Shown here: piece by piece, positions 48,389 through 58,439 of the stretch | How the letters are laid out: the number at the start of each line of letters is the position of its first letter | Position numbering within the stretch: the stretch's first letter is position 1 | Source of the DNA: Bradyrhizobium arachidis | GTDB lineage: Bacteria > Pseudomonadota > Alphaproteobacteria > Rhizobiales > Xanthobacteraceae | Assembly: GCF_024758505.1 (NCBI RefSeq) | Contig: NZ_CP077970.1 | Location: 7,316,001-7,380,000, forward strand | Length of the DNA: 64,000 nt | Direction: 5' to 3' | Translations under genes and position numbers: made by a program | Notes under the pieces: model-generated | Told to the model about the DNA's origin: nothing | What the model saw: only the letters and a program-made list of their open reading frames with translations | The model's database searches: none

Positions 48389-48408
48389 TATGTAGTACTT
48401 ACTACATA
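48389..48408. promoter_or_regulatory. 20-bp palindromic operator, probable TetR binding site
   Basis: TATGTAGTA (48389-48397), CT, TACTACATA (48400-48408): perfect 9-bp arms. It lies 29 bases upstream of the binding-protein start and 102 bases upstream of the TetR start, the usual place for an autoregulating TetR operator. The arms are AT-rich, unlike the GC-rich surroundings. Confidence 0.8.
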
Positions 48409-48510
48409 ACGAACACCCGGCATGCCGGATTGTCAACGCCCAAAAATCGGCGGGACTTGCCAAAAAACCGGCAGCCCCCATCCTGCAGATTGTGATTCCG
48501 AGGATACGCA

Positions 48511-49266
48511 ATGGCTGATGACACCGACGTCCCGGCCCGGGAGCCTGTTGCGCGGACGAGGACCAGGGCCCGACCCGATCCATCCGCCAAGAGATTTGGC
48601 AGGACGTCCGGCAAGACATCCGCGAAGGGCCCCGCAAGACCCCGCCGGCGCACGCGCGCGCCGGAGCAGACGCGCGAGCAGCTCCTGCGGGCCGCAGTCG
48701 CCGAGTTCGCGCGCGAAGGCTATGGCGGCGCGCGCGTCGACCGCATCAGCAAGGCGGCCAAGAGCAATGACCGCATGCTGTATTACTACTTCAAGAGCAA
48801 GGAGAAGCTGTTCCACCAGGTCATCGAGCATTGCTATGCCGATCTCGTCGCAGGCGAGGAAGCACTCGATCTCGATTTTTCACGGCCGCGCGAGGCTCTC
48901 GCCGCGCTGGTTGCGTTCAACTGGAACTATTACTGGGAGCACCCGGAGCTGCTCTCGATCCTCGCCTCGGAGAACCTGTTCAAGGGACGGCACGTCAAGA
49001 ACAACATCCGCCGCAGCTTCGCCAACACGCAACTCGGCATGCTCGATCGTCTGCTCGAAAGCGGTGTCGCAAGCGGCGCGTTCAGGGCGGACTGCGACCG
49101 CTTCCACCTCTATCTCTCGATCCTGTCGCTGACCTATTTCTACCGCGCCAATCTGTACACGCTCTCGAGCTACACGCAGATCGATCTTGCAGAAGATGAG
49201 CGGCGAAAGGCGTGGCTCGCGCATGTGCAGGCGATGATAGAGAACCTCGTGCGGCGACCGAAGTGA
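48511..49266 (+). CDS. TetR/AcrR family transcriptional regulator
   Basis: A 251-residue TetR-family repressor. An unusually long basic, Pro/Arg/Lys-rich N-terminal extension (residues 1-50, with RTRTRARPDP and KTSAKGPARPRRRTRA) precedes the helix-turn-helix domain (about 55-100, REQLLRAAVAEFAREGYGGA and the DRMLYYYFKSKEKL recognition part). The C-terminal part is helical with a ligand pocket (about 115-235). The divergent binding protein and Rieske genes and the palindrome at 48389 suggest it represses both in the absence of an aromatic ligand. GAGG lies before the ATG. A terminator with a perfect stem follows it. Confidence 0.92.
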   Translation: MADDTDVPAREPVARTRTRARPDPSAKRFGRTSGKTSAKGPARPRRRTRAPEQTREQLLRAAVAEFAREGYGGARVDRISKAAKSNDRMLYYYFKSKEKLFHQVIEHCYADLVAGEEALDLDFSRPREALAALVAFNWNYYWEHPELLSILASENLFKGRHVKNNIRRSFANTQLGMLDRLLESGVASGAFRADCDRFHLYLSILSLTYFYRANLYTLSSYTQIDLAEDERRKAWLAHVQAMIENLVRRPK

Positions 49267-49342
49267 CGATGGGCGGCGGAGGCGGCGCAGGCGTTTCCTC
49301 TCCAACCCCCTCCCCGCAAGCGGGGCGAGGCGAAGACAGAAA

Positions 49343-49368
49343 AAAGGCCGGGATTGCTCCCGGCCTTT
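49343..49368. terminator. Rho-independent bidirectional terminator
   Basis: AAAGGCCGGGA (49343-49353), loop TTGC, TCCCGGCCTTT (49358-49368), with an A-run before and TTTCG after. It separates tetR from glpV, which is read the other way. The stem equals that at 45974-45999. Confidence 0.9.
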
Positions 49369-49398
49369 CGTCTTGCGGATGGCGTGGGCTGGTACGCC

Positions 49399-51195
49399 TT
49401 ACTTCACTTCTGCGCGCTTGGGCGGGGTGGCGGGCCACGACTTGATCAGGGTGTCGTAGTCCACCGTTTCGCCCTTCGGCTTCTCGTTGGCGAGCTTGCG
49501 CTGGGGCGCGATGTGGCCGTCCTTCTCGGCCTTCGCGAACCAGTACTCGGCCGTCTCCTTCTTGTGGAGCTTCGGACCGCAGGCGCCCTGCACGTTCGAC
49601 TTCTCGAGACGTTCAAGCACCGAGTCCTGGGCCGCAGCGAGCGAGTCCATCGCGGCCTGGGCGGTCTTCGCACCGGACGACGCATCGCCGATGTTCTGCC
49701 ACCAGAGCTGCGCGAGCTTCGGATAGTCAGGCACGTTGTTGCCGGTCGGGGTCCACTGCACGCGCGCGGGCGAGCGGTAGAACTCGATCAGGCCGCCGAG
49801 CTTCGGCGCACGCTCGGTGAACGACTTGTCCCAGATGTCGGACTCACGGATGAAGGTGAGACCGACATGGCTCTTCTTCAGCGACACCGTCTTGGAGACG
49901 ATGAACTGCAGGTAGAGCCAGGCCGCCTTGCGGCGATCGGCCGGGGTCGACTTCAGCAGCGTGGCGGAGCCGGCGTCCTGATAGCCGAGCTTCATGCCTT
50001 CCCTCCAGTACGAGCCGTGGGGCGAGGGAGCCATGCGCCACTTCGGCGTACCGTCAGCGTTCACCACCGGCAGACCGGGCTTCACCATGTCGGCGGTGAA
50101 GGCGGTGTACCAGAAGATCTGCTGGGCGATCGCACCCTGCGCCGGCACCGGACCTGATTCGGAGAAGGTCATGCCTTGCGCCTGCGGCGGGGCATACTTC
50201 TTCAGCCAGTCGAGGTACTTGGTGATGGCGTAGACCGAAGCGGGACCGTTGGTGTCGCCGCCGCGCTCGACCGACGAGCCGACCGGACGGCAGCCTTCCA
50301 TGCGGATGCCCCATTCGTCGACCGGCAGGCCGTTCGGAATGCCCTTGTCGCCGTTGCCGGCCATCGAGAGCCAGGCGTCGGTGAACCGCCATCCGAGCGA
50401 GGGGTCCTTCTTGCCATAGTCCATATGGCCGTAGACCTTGACGCCGTTGATCTCCTTGATGTCGTTGGTGAAGAACTCGGCGATGTCTTCATAGGCCGAC
50501 CAGTTCACGGGCACGCCGAGATCGTAGCCATACTTGGCCTTGAACTTGGCCTTGTAGTCCGGGTTGGTGAACCAGTCGTAGCGGAACCAGTAGAGGTTCG
50601 CGAACTGCTGGTCGGGCAACTGGTAGAGCTTGCCGTCCGGAGCCGTCGTGAACGACTTGCCGATGAAGTCGTTGACGTCGAGCATCGGATCGGTGACGTC
50701 CTTGCCCTCGCCCGTCATGTAGTCGGACAGCACGACCGTCTGGCCGTAGCGGAAGTGCGTGCCGATCAAGTCGCTATCGTTGATCCAGCCGTCATAGACG
50801 TTCTTGCCGGACTGCATCTGGGTCTGCAGCTTCTCGACGACGTCACCTTCCTGGATCAGGTCGTGCTTGAGCTTGATGCCCGTCAGCTCGGAGAACGCCT
50901 TGGCCAGCGTCTGCGACTCGTATTCGTGAGTCGTGATGGTTTCCGAGACGACGTTGATCTCCATGCCCTTGAAGGGTTCGGCGGCCTTCGCGAACCATTC
51001 AAGTTCCTTCTTCTGGTCTTCCTTCGACAGCGTCGAGGGCGTGAATTCCGCGATCCACTTCTGGATCACGGCGTCGTCGGCGGCGCGAACCGGCGCCGAG
51101 ACGGCGAACGACACCGCAACGATGGCGGCGACGCTAGACATGGTCAGAAAACTATTCTTGGTCAATGGACCTTTCCTTCTCCTAAACTGTCGCAT
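49399..51195 (-). CDS. glpV: Glycerol ABC transporter substrate-binding protein
   Basis: A 598-residue periplasmic solute-binding protein of the carbohydrate type, larger than most such proteins, as in the rhizobial glycerol system. A signal peptide is at about residues 1-38 (LTMSSVAAIVAVSFAVSAPV). ITTHEYESQTLAKAFSELTG and AYEDIAEFFTNDIKEINGVK are typical of this group. It binds glycerol in the periplasm and hands it to GlpP/GlpQ. It is the last gene of the operon, 78 bases after glpU. Two start options exist; the ATG at 51193-51195 has GGAGG upstream and a TTG (51160-51162) also has a good site. Confidence 0.92.
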   Translation of the reverse strand: MRQFRRRKGPLTKNSFLTMSSVAAIVAVSFAVSAPVRAADDAVIQKWIAEFTPSTLSKEDQKKELEWFAKAAEPFKGMEINVVSETITTHEYESQTLAKAFSELTGIKLKHDLIQEGDVVEKLQTQMQSGKNVYDGWINDSDLIGTHFRYGQTVVLSDYMTGEGKDVTDPMLDVNDFIGKSFTTAPDGKLYQLPDQQFANLYWFRYDWFTNPDYKAKFKAKYGYDLGVPVNWSAYEDIAEFFTNDIKEINGVKVYGHMDYGKKDPSLGWRFTDAWLSMAGNGDKGIPNGLPVDEWGIRMEGCRPVGSSVERGGDTNGPASVYAITKYLDWLKKYAPPQAQGMTFSESGPVPAQGAIAQQIFWYTAFTADMVKPGLPVVNADGTPKWRMAPSPHGSYWREGMKLGYQDAGSATLLKSTPADRRKAAWLYLQFIVSKTVSLKKSHVGLTFIRESDIWDKSFTERAPKLGGLIEFYRSPARVQWTPTGNNVPDYPKLAQLWWQNIGDASSGAKTAQAAMDSLAAAQDSVLERLEKSNVQGACGPKLHKKETAEYWFAKAEKDGHIAPQRKLANEKPKGETVDYDTLIKSWPATPPKRAEVK

Positions 51196-51273
51196 GTTGG
51201 GTTCCTCCGTTGCAGCGACAAACTTTGTATGCAGGTCCGGGTTGGGCCCCGGATCTGGTCTTCTTCGCGAGCT

Positions 51274-51603
51274 TCAGACCGTGCGAAAGATGAGCACGGC
51301 CGTGACAAGCGAAATTCCACTTGCGAACCACAGGTTCGAGATCTCGAACCCGTCCTCCCCGATCGGCAGCGTGCCGATCGCGTCGGTCCCGACGAACGCG
51401 ATCCACAACAGGTGAATCACGGCCGCCGCGATCAGAGAAATGAACAGGCGATCGCCCCGCGTGGTCGGGATGCGCAGCACGCCGACCCGCTCGGCCTCGG
51501 GATAGACGGCGGCAAGCCAGGTCATGACAGCGAGCGTGCAGGCGAGCGCGGCGAAAAAGATCGCGGTCGGCAGCGTCCAGGCCATCCATGCGATGGATTC
51601 CAT
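51274..51603 (-). CDS. glpU: DUF2160 small membrane protein
   Basis: A 109-residue membrane protein of the DUF2160 family with three hydrophobic segments (about 5-24, 52-70, 90-105). It is found only in the glycerol ABC operons of rhizobia and related bacteria, between the permease and binding-protein genes, and is called glpU in Rhizobium leguminosarum. Its job in transport is unknown. GGGAGG lies 6 bases before the chosen ATG (51601-51603). It starts 10 bases after glpQ ends. Confidence 0.85.
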   Translation of the reverse strand: MESIAWMAWTLPTAIFFAALACTLAVMTWLAAVYPEAERVGVLRIPTTRGDRLFISLIAAAVIHLLWIAFVGTDAIGTLPIGEDGFEISNLWFASGISLVTAVLIFRTV

Positions 51604-51613
51604 AAGCGCCTCC

Positions 51614-52419
51614 CTAAACCCGGCCCAGCGCAAAGCCGCGCGCGATATAGTTGCGGACGAACCAGATCACGAGCGCGCCCGGAATGATGGTCAGCACGCC
51701 GGCGGCAGCTAACAGGCCCCAGTCCATGCCCGCGGCCGAGACCGTGCGCGTCATGATCGCCGAGATCGGCTTGGACGCGACCGAGGTCAGCGTGCGCGCC
51801 AACAGGAGCTCGACCCAGGAGAACATGAAGCAGAAGAACGCGGCGACGCCGATGCCGCTTGCGATCAGCGGGATCAGGATCTTCACGAAGAAGCGCGGGA
51901 AGGAATAGCCGTCGAGGAACGCCGTCTCGTCGATCTCGCGCGGCACGCCGGAGACGAAGCCTTCGAGGATCCACACCGCCAGCGGCACGTTGAAGATGCA
52001 GTGCGCGAGCGCGACCGCCCAGGGCGTATCGAACAGCCCGATCGCCGAATAGAGGTTGAAGAACGGCAGCGCGTAGACCGCGGCCGGCGCCATGCGGTTC
52101 GACAGCAGCCAGAAGAACAGATGCTTGTCGCCGAGGAAGCGGTAGCGCGAGAACGCATAGGCCGCGGGCAACGCCACCGAGATCGAGATGATCGTGTTGA
52201 GGACGACGTATTCCAGCGAGTTGATGTAGCCGGAGTACCAGCTCTCGTCGGTGAAGATGCGCTTGTAGTGCTGCAGCGTCGGCGTGTGCGGCCACAGCGT
52301 CATGCTGGAGACGATCTCGGCGTTGGTCTTGAAGCTCATGTTGACGAGCCAGTAGATCGGCAACAGGAGAAAGATCAGGAACAGCGCCATGATAAGGCGA
52401 CGGCCGGGAATCGAGTGCA

Positions 52420-52420
<1 letters not shown>
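51614..52420 (-). CDS. glpQ: Glycerol ABC transporter permease
   Basis: A 268-residue inner-membrane permease of the MalG type with about six helices. The EAA loop, which docks onto the ATPases, reads EIDETAFLDGYSFPRFFVKI, followed by LIPLIASGIGVAAFF. The N-terminus begins MHSIPGRRLIMALFLIFLLL. Its ATG (52418-52420) shares one base with the glpP stop. A much longer open frame to 53428 is a non-coding overlap of glpP and was rejected. Confidence 0.92.
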
Positions 52421-53393
<973 letters not shown>

Positions 53394-53394
<1 letters not shown>

Positions 53395-54479
53395 CAGGCG
53401 GCTCCCTCCACCAGAAGGCTGTCGGCATAGACGTGGACGTGCGCCGGATCGAATTTCAGTCCGGCTGATCCGTCCGAGGACGCGAACCCGGCCGGCGCGC
53501 GCGCCGCGAGCTTGGCCTCGCCGAGACGGGCGCGCGCGAAGCGGATGCGACCGAGATCGTCGATGCGCTCGATCTTTGCGGTGAGCAGGCCAGGCCCGGG
53601 CGGGACCACGTCGACGAATTCCGGCCGCACGCCGATCTCGATCTTCGCGGCCGCAGGCAGATTGCCGTAGCTGCGGTTGAGCGCGATGGTGTGGCCGTCG
53701 ATGCGCGCTTCCCGCCCCCTCACCTCGGCTGGCAGAATGTTCATGCCGGGCGAGCCGATGAAATAGCCGACGAAGGTGTGCGCGGGCTTGTCGAACAGCT
53801 CGGCCGGCGTGCCGCTCTGCACCACGCGACCGTCATGCATCACCACGACGGTGTCGGCGAAGGTCAGCGCCTCGGTCTGGTCGTGGGTGACGTAGATCAT
53901 CGTGAGGTCGAGCTCGCGATGCAGCGCCTTCAACTTGGATCGGAGCTGCCATTTCAGCTCGGGATCGATGACGGTGAGCGGCTCGTCGAACAGCACGGCG
54001 GCAACGTCGTTGCGCACCAGACCGCGGCCGAGCGAGATTTTTTGCTTGGCGTCCGCCGTCAGCCGCGTGGCCTTGCGGTTCAGATAGGGTTCGAGGTCGA
54101 GCAGGCGCGCGATCTCGGTCACGCGCTTGTCGATATCGGCCTTGGCCACGCCGCGGTTCTTCAGCGGAAACGCCAGGTTCTCCCCCACCGTCATGGTGTC
54201 GTAGATCACCGGAAACTGGAACACCTGGGCGATGTTGCGCTTCTGGGTTGACAGCGGTGTGATGTCCTGGCCGTCGAACAGGATTTTTCCGCGCGACGGC
54301 GTGATGATGCCGGAGATGACGTTGAGCAGCGTGGTCTTGCCGCAGCCGCTCGGTCCGAGCAGCGCATAGGCGCCGCCCTGCCGCCAGGTCATGGTCACCG
54401 GCTTCAGCGCAAAGCATTCGGGGGCGGCGGCATTGCCGCCGTAGGAATGAGCGAGATCGACGAGGTCAATGCGGGCCAT
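53394..54479 (-). CDS. glpT: Glycerol ABC transporter ATPase with degenerate signature
   Basis: A 361-residue MalK-like ATPase. Walker A is G-P-S-G-C-G-K-T (42-49), the Q-loop glutamine is about Gln88, Walker B is VLFDEPLTVID (about 162-172), and the switch histidine is His199 (YVTHDQTEAL). The signature, LSGGQ in nearly all ABC ATPases, is LTADA here (140-144). The C-terminal third is a MalK-type regulatory TOBE domain. Because its partner GlpS has a normal signature but no switch histidine, the two must form one good and one poor ATP site. glpS lies 12 bases upstream. Confidence 0.93.
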
Positions 54480-54491
54480 CGCGCATCTCCC

Positions 54492-55574
54492 TCACGAATT
54501 TTTGGTTGGCGCAGCGACCAGGCGGTCGGCCGCGTCGAACACGAAGACGTCGTTGGGATCGAGCACGGCATCGAGCGTCTGGCCGGGCTCGAATTCGTGC
54601 ACGCCGTGCAGCACCGCAACCCAGTTCGAACCATCGCGGGTCACATGCACGAAACTCTCCGAACCGGTGATCTCCGTCACCGTCACTGTGGCGTGGAAGG
54701 CGTGGCGGTCGGTCTGGCCATTGGCGAGGCCGAGCTGATGGGCGCGGAAGCCGACGCGATAGGCGCCGTCGGCAAGGCCGGCATAGAGACCGGAGGCCGG
54801 TGCCGCGGTGCCGCCGGCATAGGCGACCTGGCCGTTCTTCTTCTCGATGCCGACGAGGTTGAGCGGCGGATCGGAGAATACCTGCGCCACGCGCAAGGTC
54901 TGCGGCCGGCGGTACACGTTGGAGGTCTCACCGATCTGGAGCGCCTGGCCCTCCCACATGCAGACCGTGTTGCCGCCGAGCAGCAGCGCCTCGGTCGGCT
55001 CCGTCGTGGCGTAGACGAAGGTGGCGCCGGTGGCCTCGAAGATGCGCGGCAGCTCGGCGCGCAGCTCCTCGCGGAGCTTGTAGTCGAGATTGGCGAGCGG
55101 CTCGTCGAGCAGCACGAGGTCGGCGCCCTTCACCAGCGCGCGCGCGATCGCGGTGCGCTGCTGCTGGCCGCCGGAGAGTTGCAGCGGCGTGCGCTTCAGG
55201 AACGGCTCCAGCCGCAAGAGCTTTGCTGCTTCCGCGACCCGCTTCTCGATCTCGGAGGCCGGCTTGCCCTGCACGCGCAAGGGCGAGGCAATGTTCTCAT
55301 AGACCGTGAGCGAGGGGTAATTGATGAACTGCTGGTAGACCATCGCCACCGAGCGCTGGCGCACATCGATGCCGGTGACGTCCTTGCCGTTGACCAGCAC
55401 CCTGCCCGTGGTCGGCTTGTCGAGGCCGGCGAGCAGTCGCATGATCGAGGTCTTGCCCGACAGCGTCGGCCCGAGCAGCACGTTGAGCGTACCGCCCTCG
55501 AGCGTCAGCGAGACGTCCCTTATATGCGCCATGCCGTCGACGGTACGGGTGACGTGATCGAGGGTCACGGTCAT
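54492..55574 (-). CDS. glpS: Glycerol ABC transporter ATPase lacking the switch histidine
   Basis: A 360-residue MalK-like ATPase. Walker A is G-P-T-L-S-G-K-T (35-42), signature LSGGQ (133-137), Walker B LVLLDEPLANLD (about 153-164). The residue that should be the switch histidine is Thr191 (VYATTEPTEAL). A TOBE domain fills the C-terminal third. It is the partner of GlpT. The ATG (55572-55574) overlaps the glpD stop by four bases, so the ATPase is coupled to GlpD. Long upstream reading to 55718 is a shadow in glpD. Confidence 0.92.
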   Translation of the reverse strand: MTVTLDHVTRTVDGMAHIRDVSLTLEGGTLNVLLGPTLSGKTSIMRLLAGLDKPTTGRVLVNGKDVTGIDVRQRSVAMVYQQFINYPSLTVYENIASPLRVQGKPASEIEKRVAEAAKLLRLEPFLKRTPLQLSGGQQQRTAIARALVKGADLVLLDEPLANLDYKLREELRAELPRIFEATGATFVYATTEPTEALLLGGNTVCMWEGQALQIGETSNVYRRPQTLRVAQVFSDPPLNLVGIEKKNGQVAYAGGTAAPASGLYAGLADGAYRVGFRAHQLGLANGQTDRHAFHATVTVTEITGSESFVHVTRDGSNWVAVLHGVHEFEPGQTLDAVLDPNDVFVFDAADRLVAAPTKNS

Positions 55575-57121
55575 GAGCGTCCTCCTGCTTCCAGCAAGGG
55601 ACTCTGCTGCACACCGTGGGTCGCAATCCAGTCGTTCAGTGCCGCGATCTGGTCGGCAGATAGTCGCAGGCCGAGCTTGGAGCGGCGCCAGACGATGTCC
55701 TCGGCGCTGACAGCCCACTCATTGGCCATGAGGTAGCGGACCTCGCGCTCGGTGAGCGTCGCGCCGAAGGACTGGCCGAGATCGGCCGCCGATTTGGCGT
55801 CGCCGAGAAGTTTTAGCGCGCGGGTGCCATAGGCCCGCGCCAGGCGCCTTGCATGCTCCGCACTCAGGAAGGGATAGCCGCGCTGGAGTTCCGCGATCAG
55901 GGCGTCGACGGCCGAAACGTCCATGTCGCCGCCGGGCAGCGGCCATTTTCCGGTCCAGCCCTCGCGCGATTTGGAGCTGCGCAGATAAGGCGCGAGCCGT
56001 TCCAGGGCCTCCTCGGCCAGCCGGCGATAGGTCGTGATCTTGCCGCCGTAGATCGAAAGCAGCGGCACGCCGCCGGGGGTGTCGAGCTCGAACACATAGT
56101 CGCGGGTTGCGGCCTTGGCTTCGCTGGCGCCGTCGTCATAGAGCGGGCGGACGCCGGAATAGTCCCACACCACGTCCTCGGGCTTCACGGGTTTTGCCAG
56201 ATATTCGCTCGCGGCAGCGCAGAGATACGCGATCTCCTCCTTGGTCGCCTTCACCTTGGCCGGGTCGCCCTCATAGTCGCGATCGGTGGTTCCGATCAGC
56301 GTAAAGTCGTCCTGATAGGGAATGACGAAGATGATGCGACCGTCGGCGTTCTGGAACATGTAGGCGCGGTCATGGTCGTAGAGTTTCTTGACCACGATGT
56401 GCGAGCCCTGCACCAGGCGGACTTTTGCCTTGGCATTGACGCCGGCACCGCGCGCCAGCACATCCTCGACCCAGGGACCGCCGGCATTGACCAGCGCGCG
56501 CGCCTGGATGGTCGAGCGCTCGCCGCTGACGGTATTGACCATGCTGACCTGCCAGAGGCCGCCTTCCTGGCGAATTTCAGTGGCGCGGGTGCGGGTGCGG
56601 ATCTCGGCGCCCTTGTCGGCGGCATCGCGCGCCGAGAGCACGACGAGGCGGGCGTCGTCGACGAAGCAGTCGGAATATTCGAACGCGCGCGTGTAGCGGT
56701 TCGGGATCAGCGGGCGGCCAACTTCATCCTTGGTGAGATCGACCGAGCGCGTTGCCGGCAGGAGGTGCCGGCCGCCGATGTGGTCGTAGAGGAAGAGGCC
56801 GAGCCGCAACAGCCAGGCCGGGCGCAGGCCGGCATGGTGCGGCAGGACGAAACGCAAGGGACGGATGATATGGGGCGCGATGCCCCAGAGGATTTCGCGC
56901 TCGATCAGCGCCTCGCGGACCAGGCGAAACTCGTAATATTCGAGATAGCGCAGACCGCCATGCACGAGCTTGGTCGACCAGGACGAGGTCCCGCTCGCCA
57001 AATCGTTCATCTCGCAAAGGAAAACCGCGTTGCCCCGGCCGGCCGCGTCGCGCGCGATGCCACAACCGTTAACACCGCCTCCAATGATGGCGAGGTCGAA
57101 AACACGCTCCAAAAGACGCAT
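55571..57121 (-). CDS. glpD: Aerobic glycerol-3-phosphate dehydrogenase
   Basis: A 516-residue FAD enzyme, membrane-associated, that oxidises glycerol-3-phosphate to dihydroxyacetone phosphate and feeds electrons to quinone. The FAD motif is DLAIIGGGVNGCGIARDAAG (about residues 9-28). GTSSWSTKLVHGGLRYLEYY and WDYSGVRPLYDDG are typical. It is the first gene of the operon; glpSTPQUV follow with no break larger than 78 bases. Glycerol kinase, needed to make its substrate, is absent from the window. The region upstream carries repeated CGAAA boxes for GlpR. Confidence 0.96.
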   Translation of the reverse strand: MRLLERVFDLAIIGGGVNGCGIARDAAGRGNAVFLCEMNDLASGTSSWSTKLVHGGLRYLEYYEFRLVREALIEREILWGIAPHIIRPLRFVLPHHAGLRPAWLLRLGLFLYDHIGGRHLLPATRSVDLTKDEVGRPLIPNRYTRAFEYSDCFVDDARLVVLSARDAADKGAEIRTRTRATEIRQEGGLWQVSMVNTVSGERSTIQARALVNAGGPWVEDVLARGAGVNAKAKVRLVQGSHIVVKKLYDHDRAYMFQNADGRIIFVIPYQDDFTLIGTTDRDYEGDPAKVKATKEEIAYLCAAASEYLAKPVKPEDVVWDYSGVRPLYDDGASEAKAATRDYVFELDTPGGVPLLSIYGGKITTYRRLAEEALERLAPYLRSSKSREGWTGKWPLPGGDMDVSAVDALIAELQRGYPFLSAEHARRLARAYGTRALKLLGDAKSAADLGQSFGATLTEREVRYLMANEWAVSAEDIVWRRSKLGLRLSADQIAALNDWIATHGVQQSPLLEAGGRS

Positions 57122-57157
57122 CCCCCGGCGACCGCCCGTTCACTTGGGCGATTTCAC

Positions 57158-57214
57158 TTTCGTTTTCGGATTAAAACAGATCGCAAAACGAAAGCAAGAC
57201 GAAAGGAAGCGAAA
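57158..57214. promoter_or_regulatory. GlpR-type operator with helically spaced CGAAA boxes
   Basis: TTTCGTTTT (57158-57166) faces AAAACGAAA (57185-57193) across 18 bases. Going right, CGAAA recurs at 57189, 57200 and 57210, i.e. at steps of 11 and 10 bases, one helical turn. This pattern of direct and inverted half-sites suits a DeoR-type tetramer. It starts 37 bases before the glpD start. The rest of the 370-base gap to glpR is a dispersed repeat (57262-57482). Confidence 0.65.
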
Positions 57215-57261
57215 CCGGAACTTTTTTGATGGGCAGATGGATCAATCGATGAGCACGCGTT

Positions 57262-57482
57262 TGCCACCTCCCCTGGAGGGGTCCGAGACGAGCGTAGCTC
57301 GCTCGTGGGTCGATCGCGCGAAGCGTGAGCGGGGTGGGGTGACGGTCTCTCCCCAAAGAAACTGCCCGATAACTGGATGGAGTGGCGCTTCGGTGAGTGT
57401 CCCTGCGTGGCTTCACCCCACCTCGGTCCGCATTCCGCTGCGCTACATGCGAACCGATCCTCCCCCTCCAGGGGAGGATGAT
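57262..57482. repeat. Composite dispersed repeat between glpD and glpR
   Basis: Both ends carry CCTCCCC/GGAGGGG inverted blocks (near 57264-57282 and 57460-57477), with further inverted pieces between, such as GAGCGTAGCTC. Sequences of this kind ('cacctcccctggaggggtcc ...') are abundant in Bradyrhizobium-type intergenic space as I recall. It contains no real ORF. Confidence 0.55.
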
Positions 57483-57491
57483 AGTCGAGAG

Positions 57492-58340
57492 CTATCGCAG
57501 CCTTACAACCGGTCCCGCTTCGGGCGCGGAATCCTGCGCGGGCTCGGCCGGCGCGTCGTCGATGTCGGCCGACTTCGGCATGGCCTCGACCACCTCGATG
57601 CCCTTGCTGTGGCAGATCGTGGCGAGGCGCTCGGGGAGCTCCTGATCGGTGACGAAGGTCTGGATCTGGCTGATATGAGCGATGCGCACCGGCGCGCTGC
57701 GGCGGAGTTTTGTCGAGTCGGCGACCAGCATGACGCTGCGGGCGTTGGCGATGATGGCCTGCGCCACCTGCACCTCGCGATAGTCGAAGTCGAGCAGCGC
57801 GCCCTCCTCGTCGATCGCCGACGAGCCGATGATGGCATAGTCGACCTTGAACTGGCCGATGAGCTGCGTCGCGGTCGAGCCGACCACGGCGCCGTCGGCG
57901 CGCCGCACCGTGCCGCCGGCCACCACGACCTCGATGCGCGGATGGCGGTAGAGCAGCATCGCGACGTTGAGATTGTTGGTGATGACCAGCAGATCCTCGT
58001 GCGAGGTCAGCGCGCTCGCCACCTCTTCCGTCGTGGTGCCGATGTTGATGAACAGCGAGCAGCCGTTCGGGATCAGCGAGGCGGCGGCAGCGCCGATCGC
58101 CTTCTTCTCGTCGGCGGCCACGAAGCGCCGCGCCTCATAGGCGAGGTTTTCCACGCCTGAGGCGATGATGGCGCCGCCATGGATACGGGTCAGCGATCGC
58201 CGCTCGCAGAGATCGTTGAGATCCTTGCGGATGGTCTGCGCCGAGACCTCGAAGCGGCGCGCGAGCTCCTCGACCATCACACGGCCCGAGGCACGCGCGA
58301 TGTTGAGGATTTCGGCTTGGCGATGGGTCAGTCCGGTCAC
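57492..58340 (-). CDS. glpR: DeoR-family glycerol operon repressor
   Basis: A 282-residue DeoR-type regulator. The helix-turn-helix is at about residues 5-58 (HRQAEILNIARASGRVMVEE and FEVSAQTIRKDLNDLC). The effector domain (about 75-250) has the phosphosugar-sensing INIGTTTEEVASAL and VGSTATQLIGQF segments. It likely releases DNA when bound to glycerol-3-phosphate. It is the gene just upstream of glpD on the same strand, separated by a repeat and the operator. The acidic C-terminal tail (about 255-275) is an extension. Confidence 0.93.
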   Translation of the reverse strand: MTGLTHRQAEILNIARASGRVMVEELARRFEVSAQTIRKDLNDLCERRSLTRIHGGAIIASGVENLAYEARRFVAADEKKAIGAAAASLIPNGCSLFINIGTTTEEVASALTSHEDLLVITNNLNVAMLLYRHPRIEVVVAGGTVRRADGAVVGSTATQLIGQFKVDYAIIGSSAIDEEGALLDFDYREVQVAQAIIANARSVMLVADSTKLRRSAPVRIAHISQIQTFVTDQELPERLATICHSKGIEVVEAMPKSADIDDAPAEPAQDSAPEAGPVVRLR

Positions 58341-58439
58341 GGCAACACCTCAAATCAGGTGTCGCCATGGTGCGGCGGTTCGCCGCCGAGGTCAACGCAA
58401 GAGCTGCGCACAGCGTTAAAGGCTGCGCTGCAACAACGC

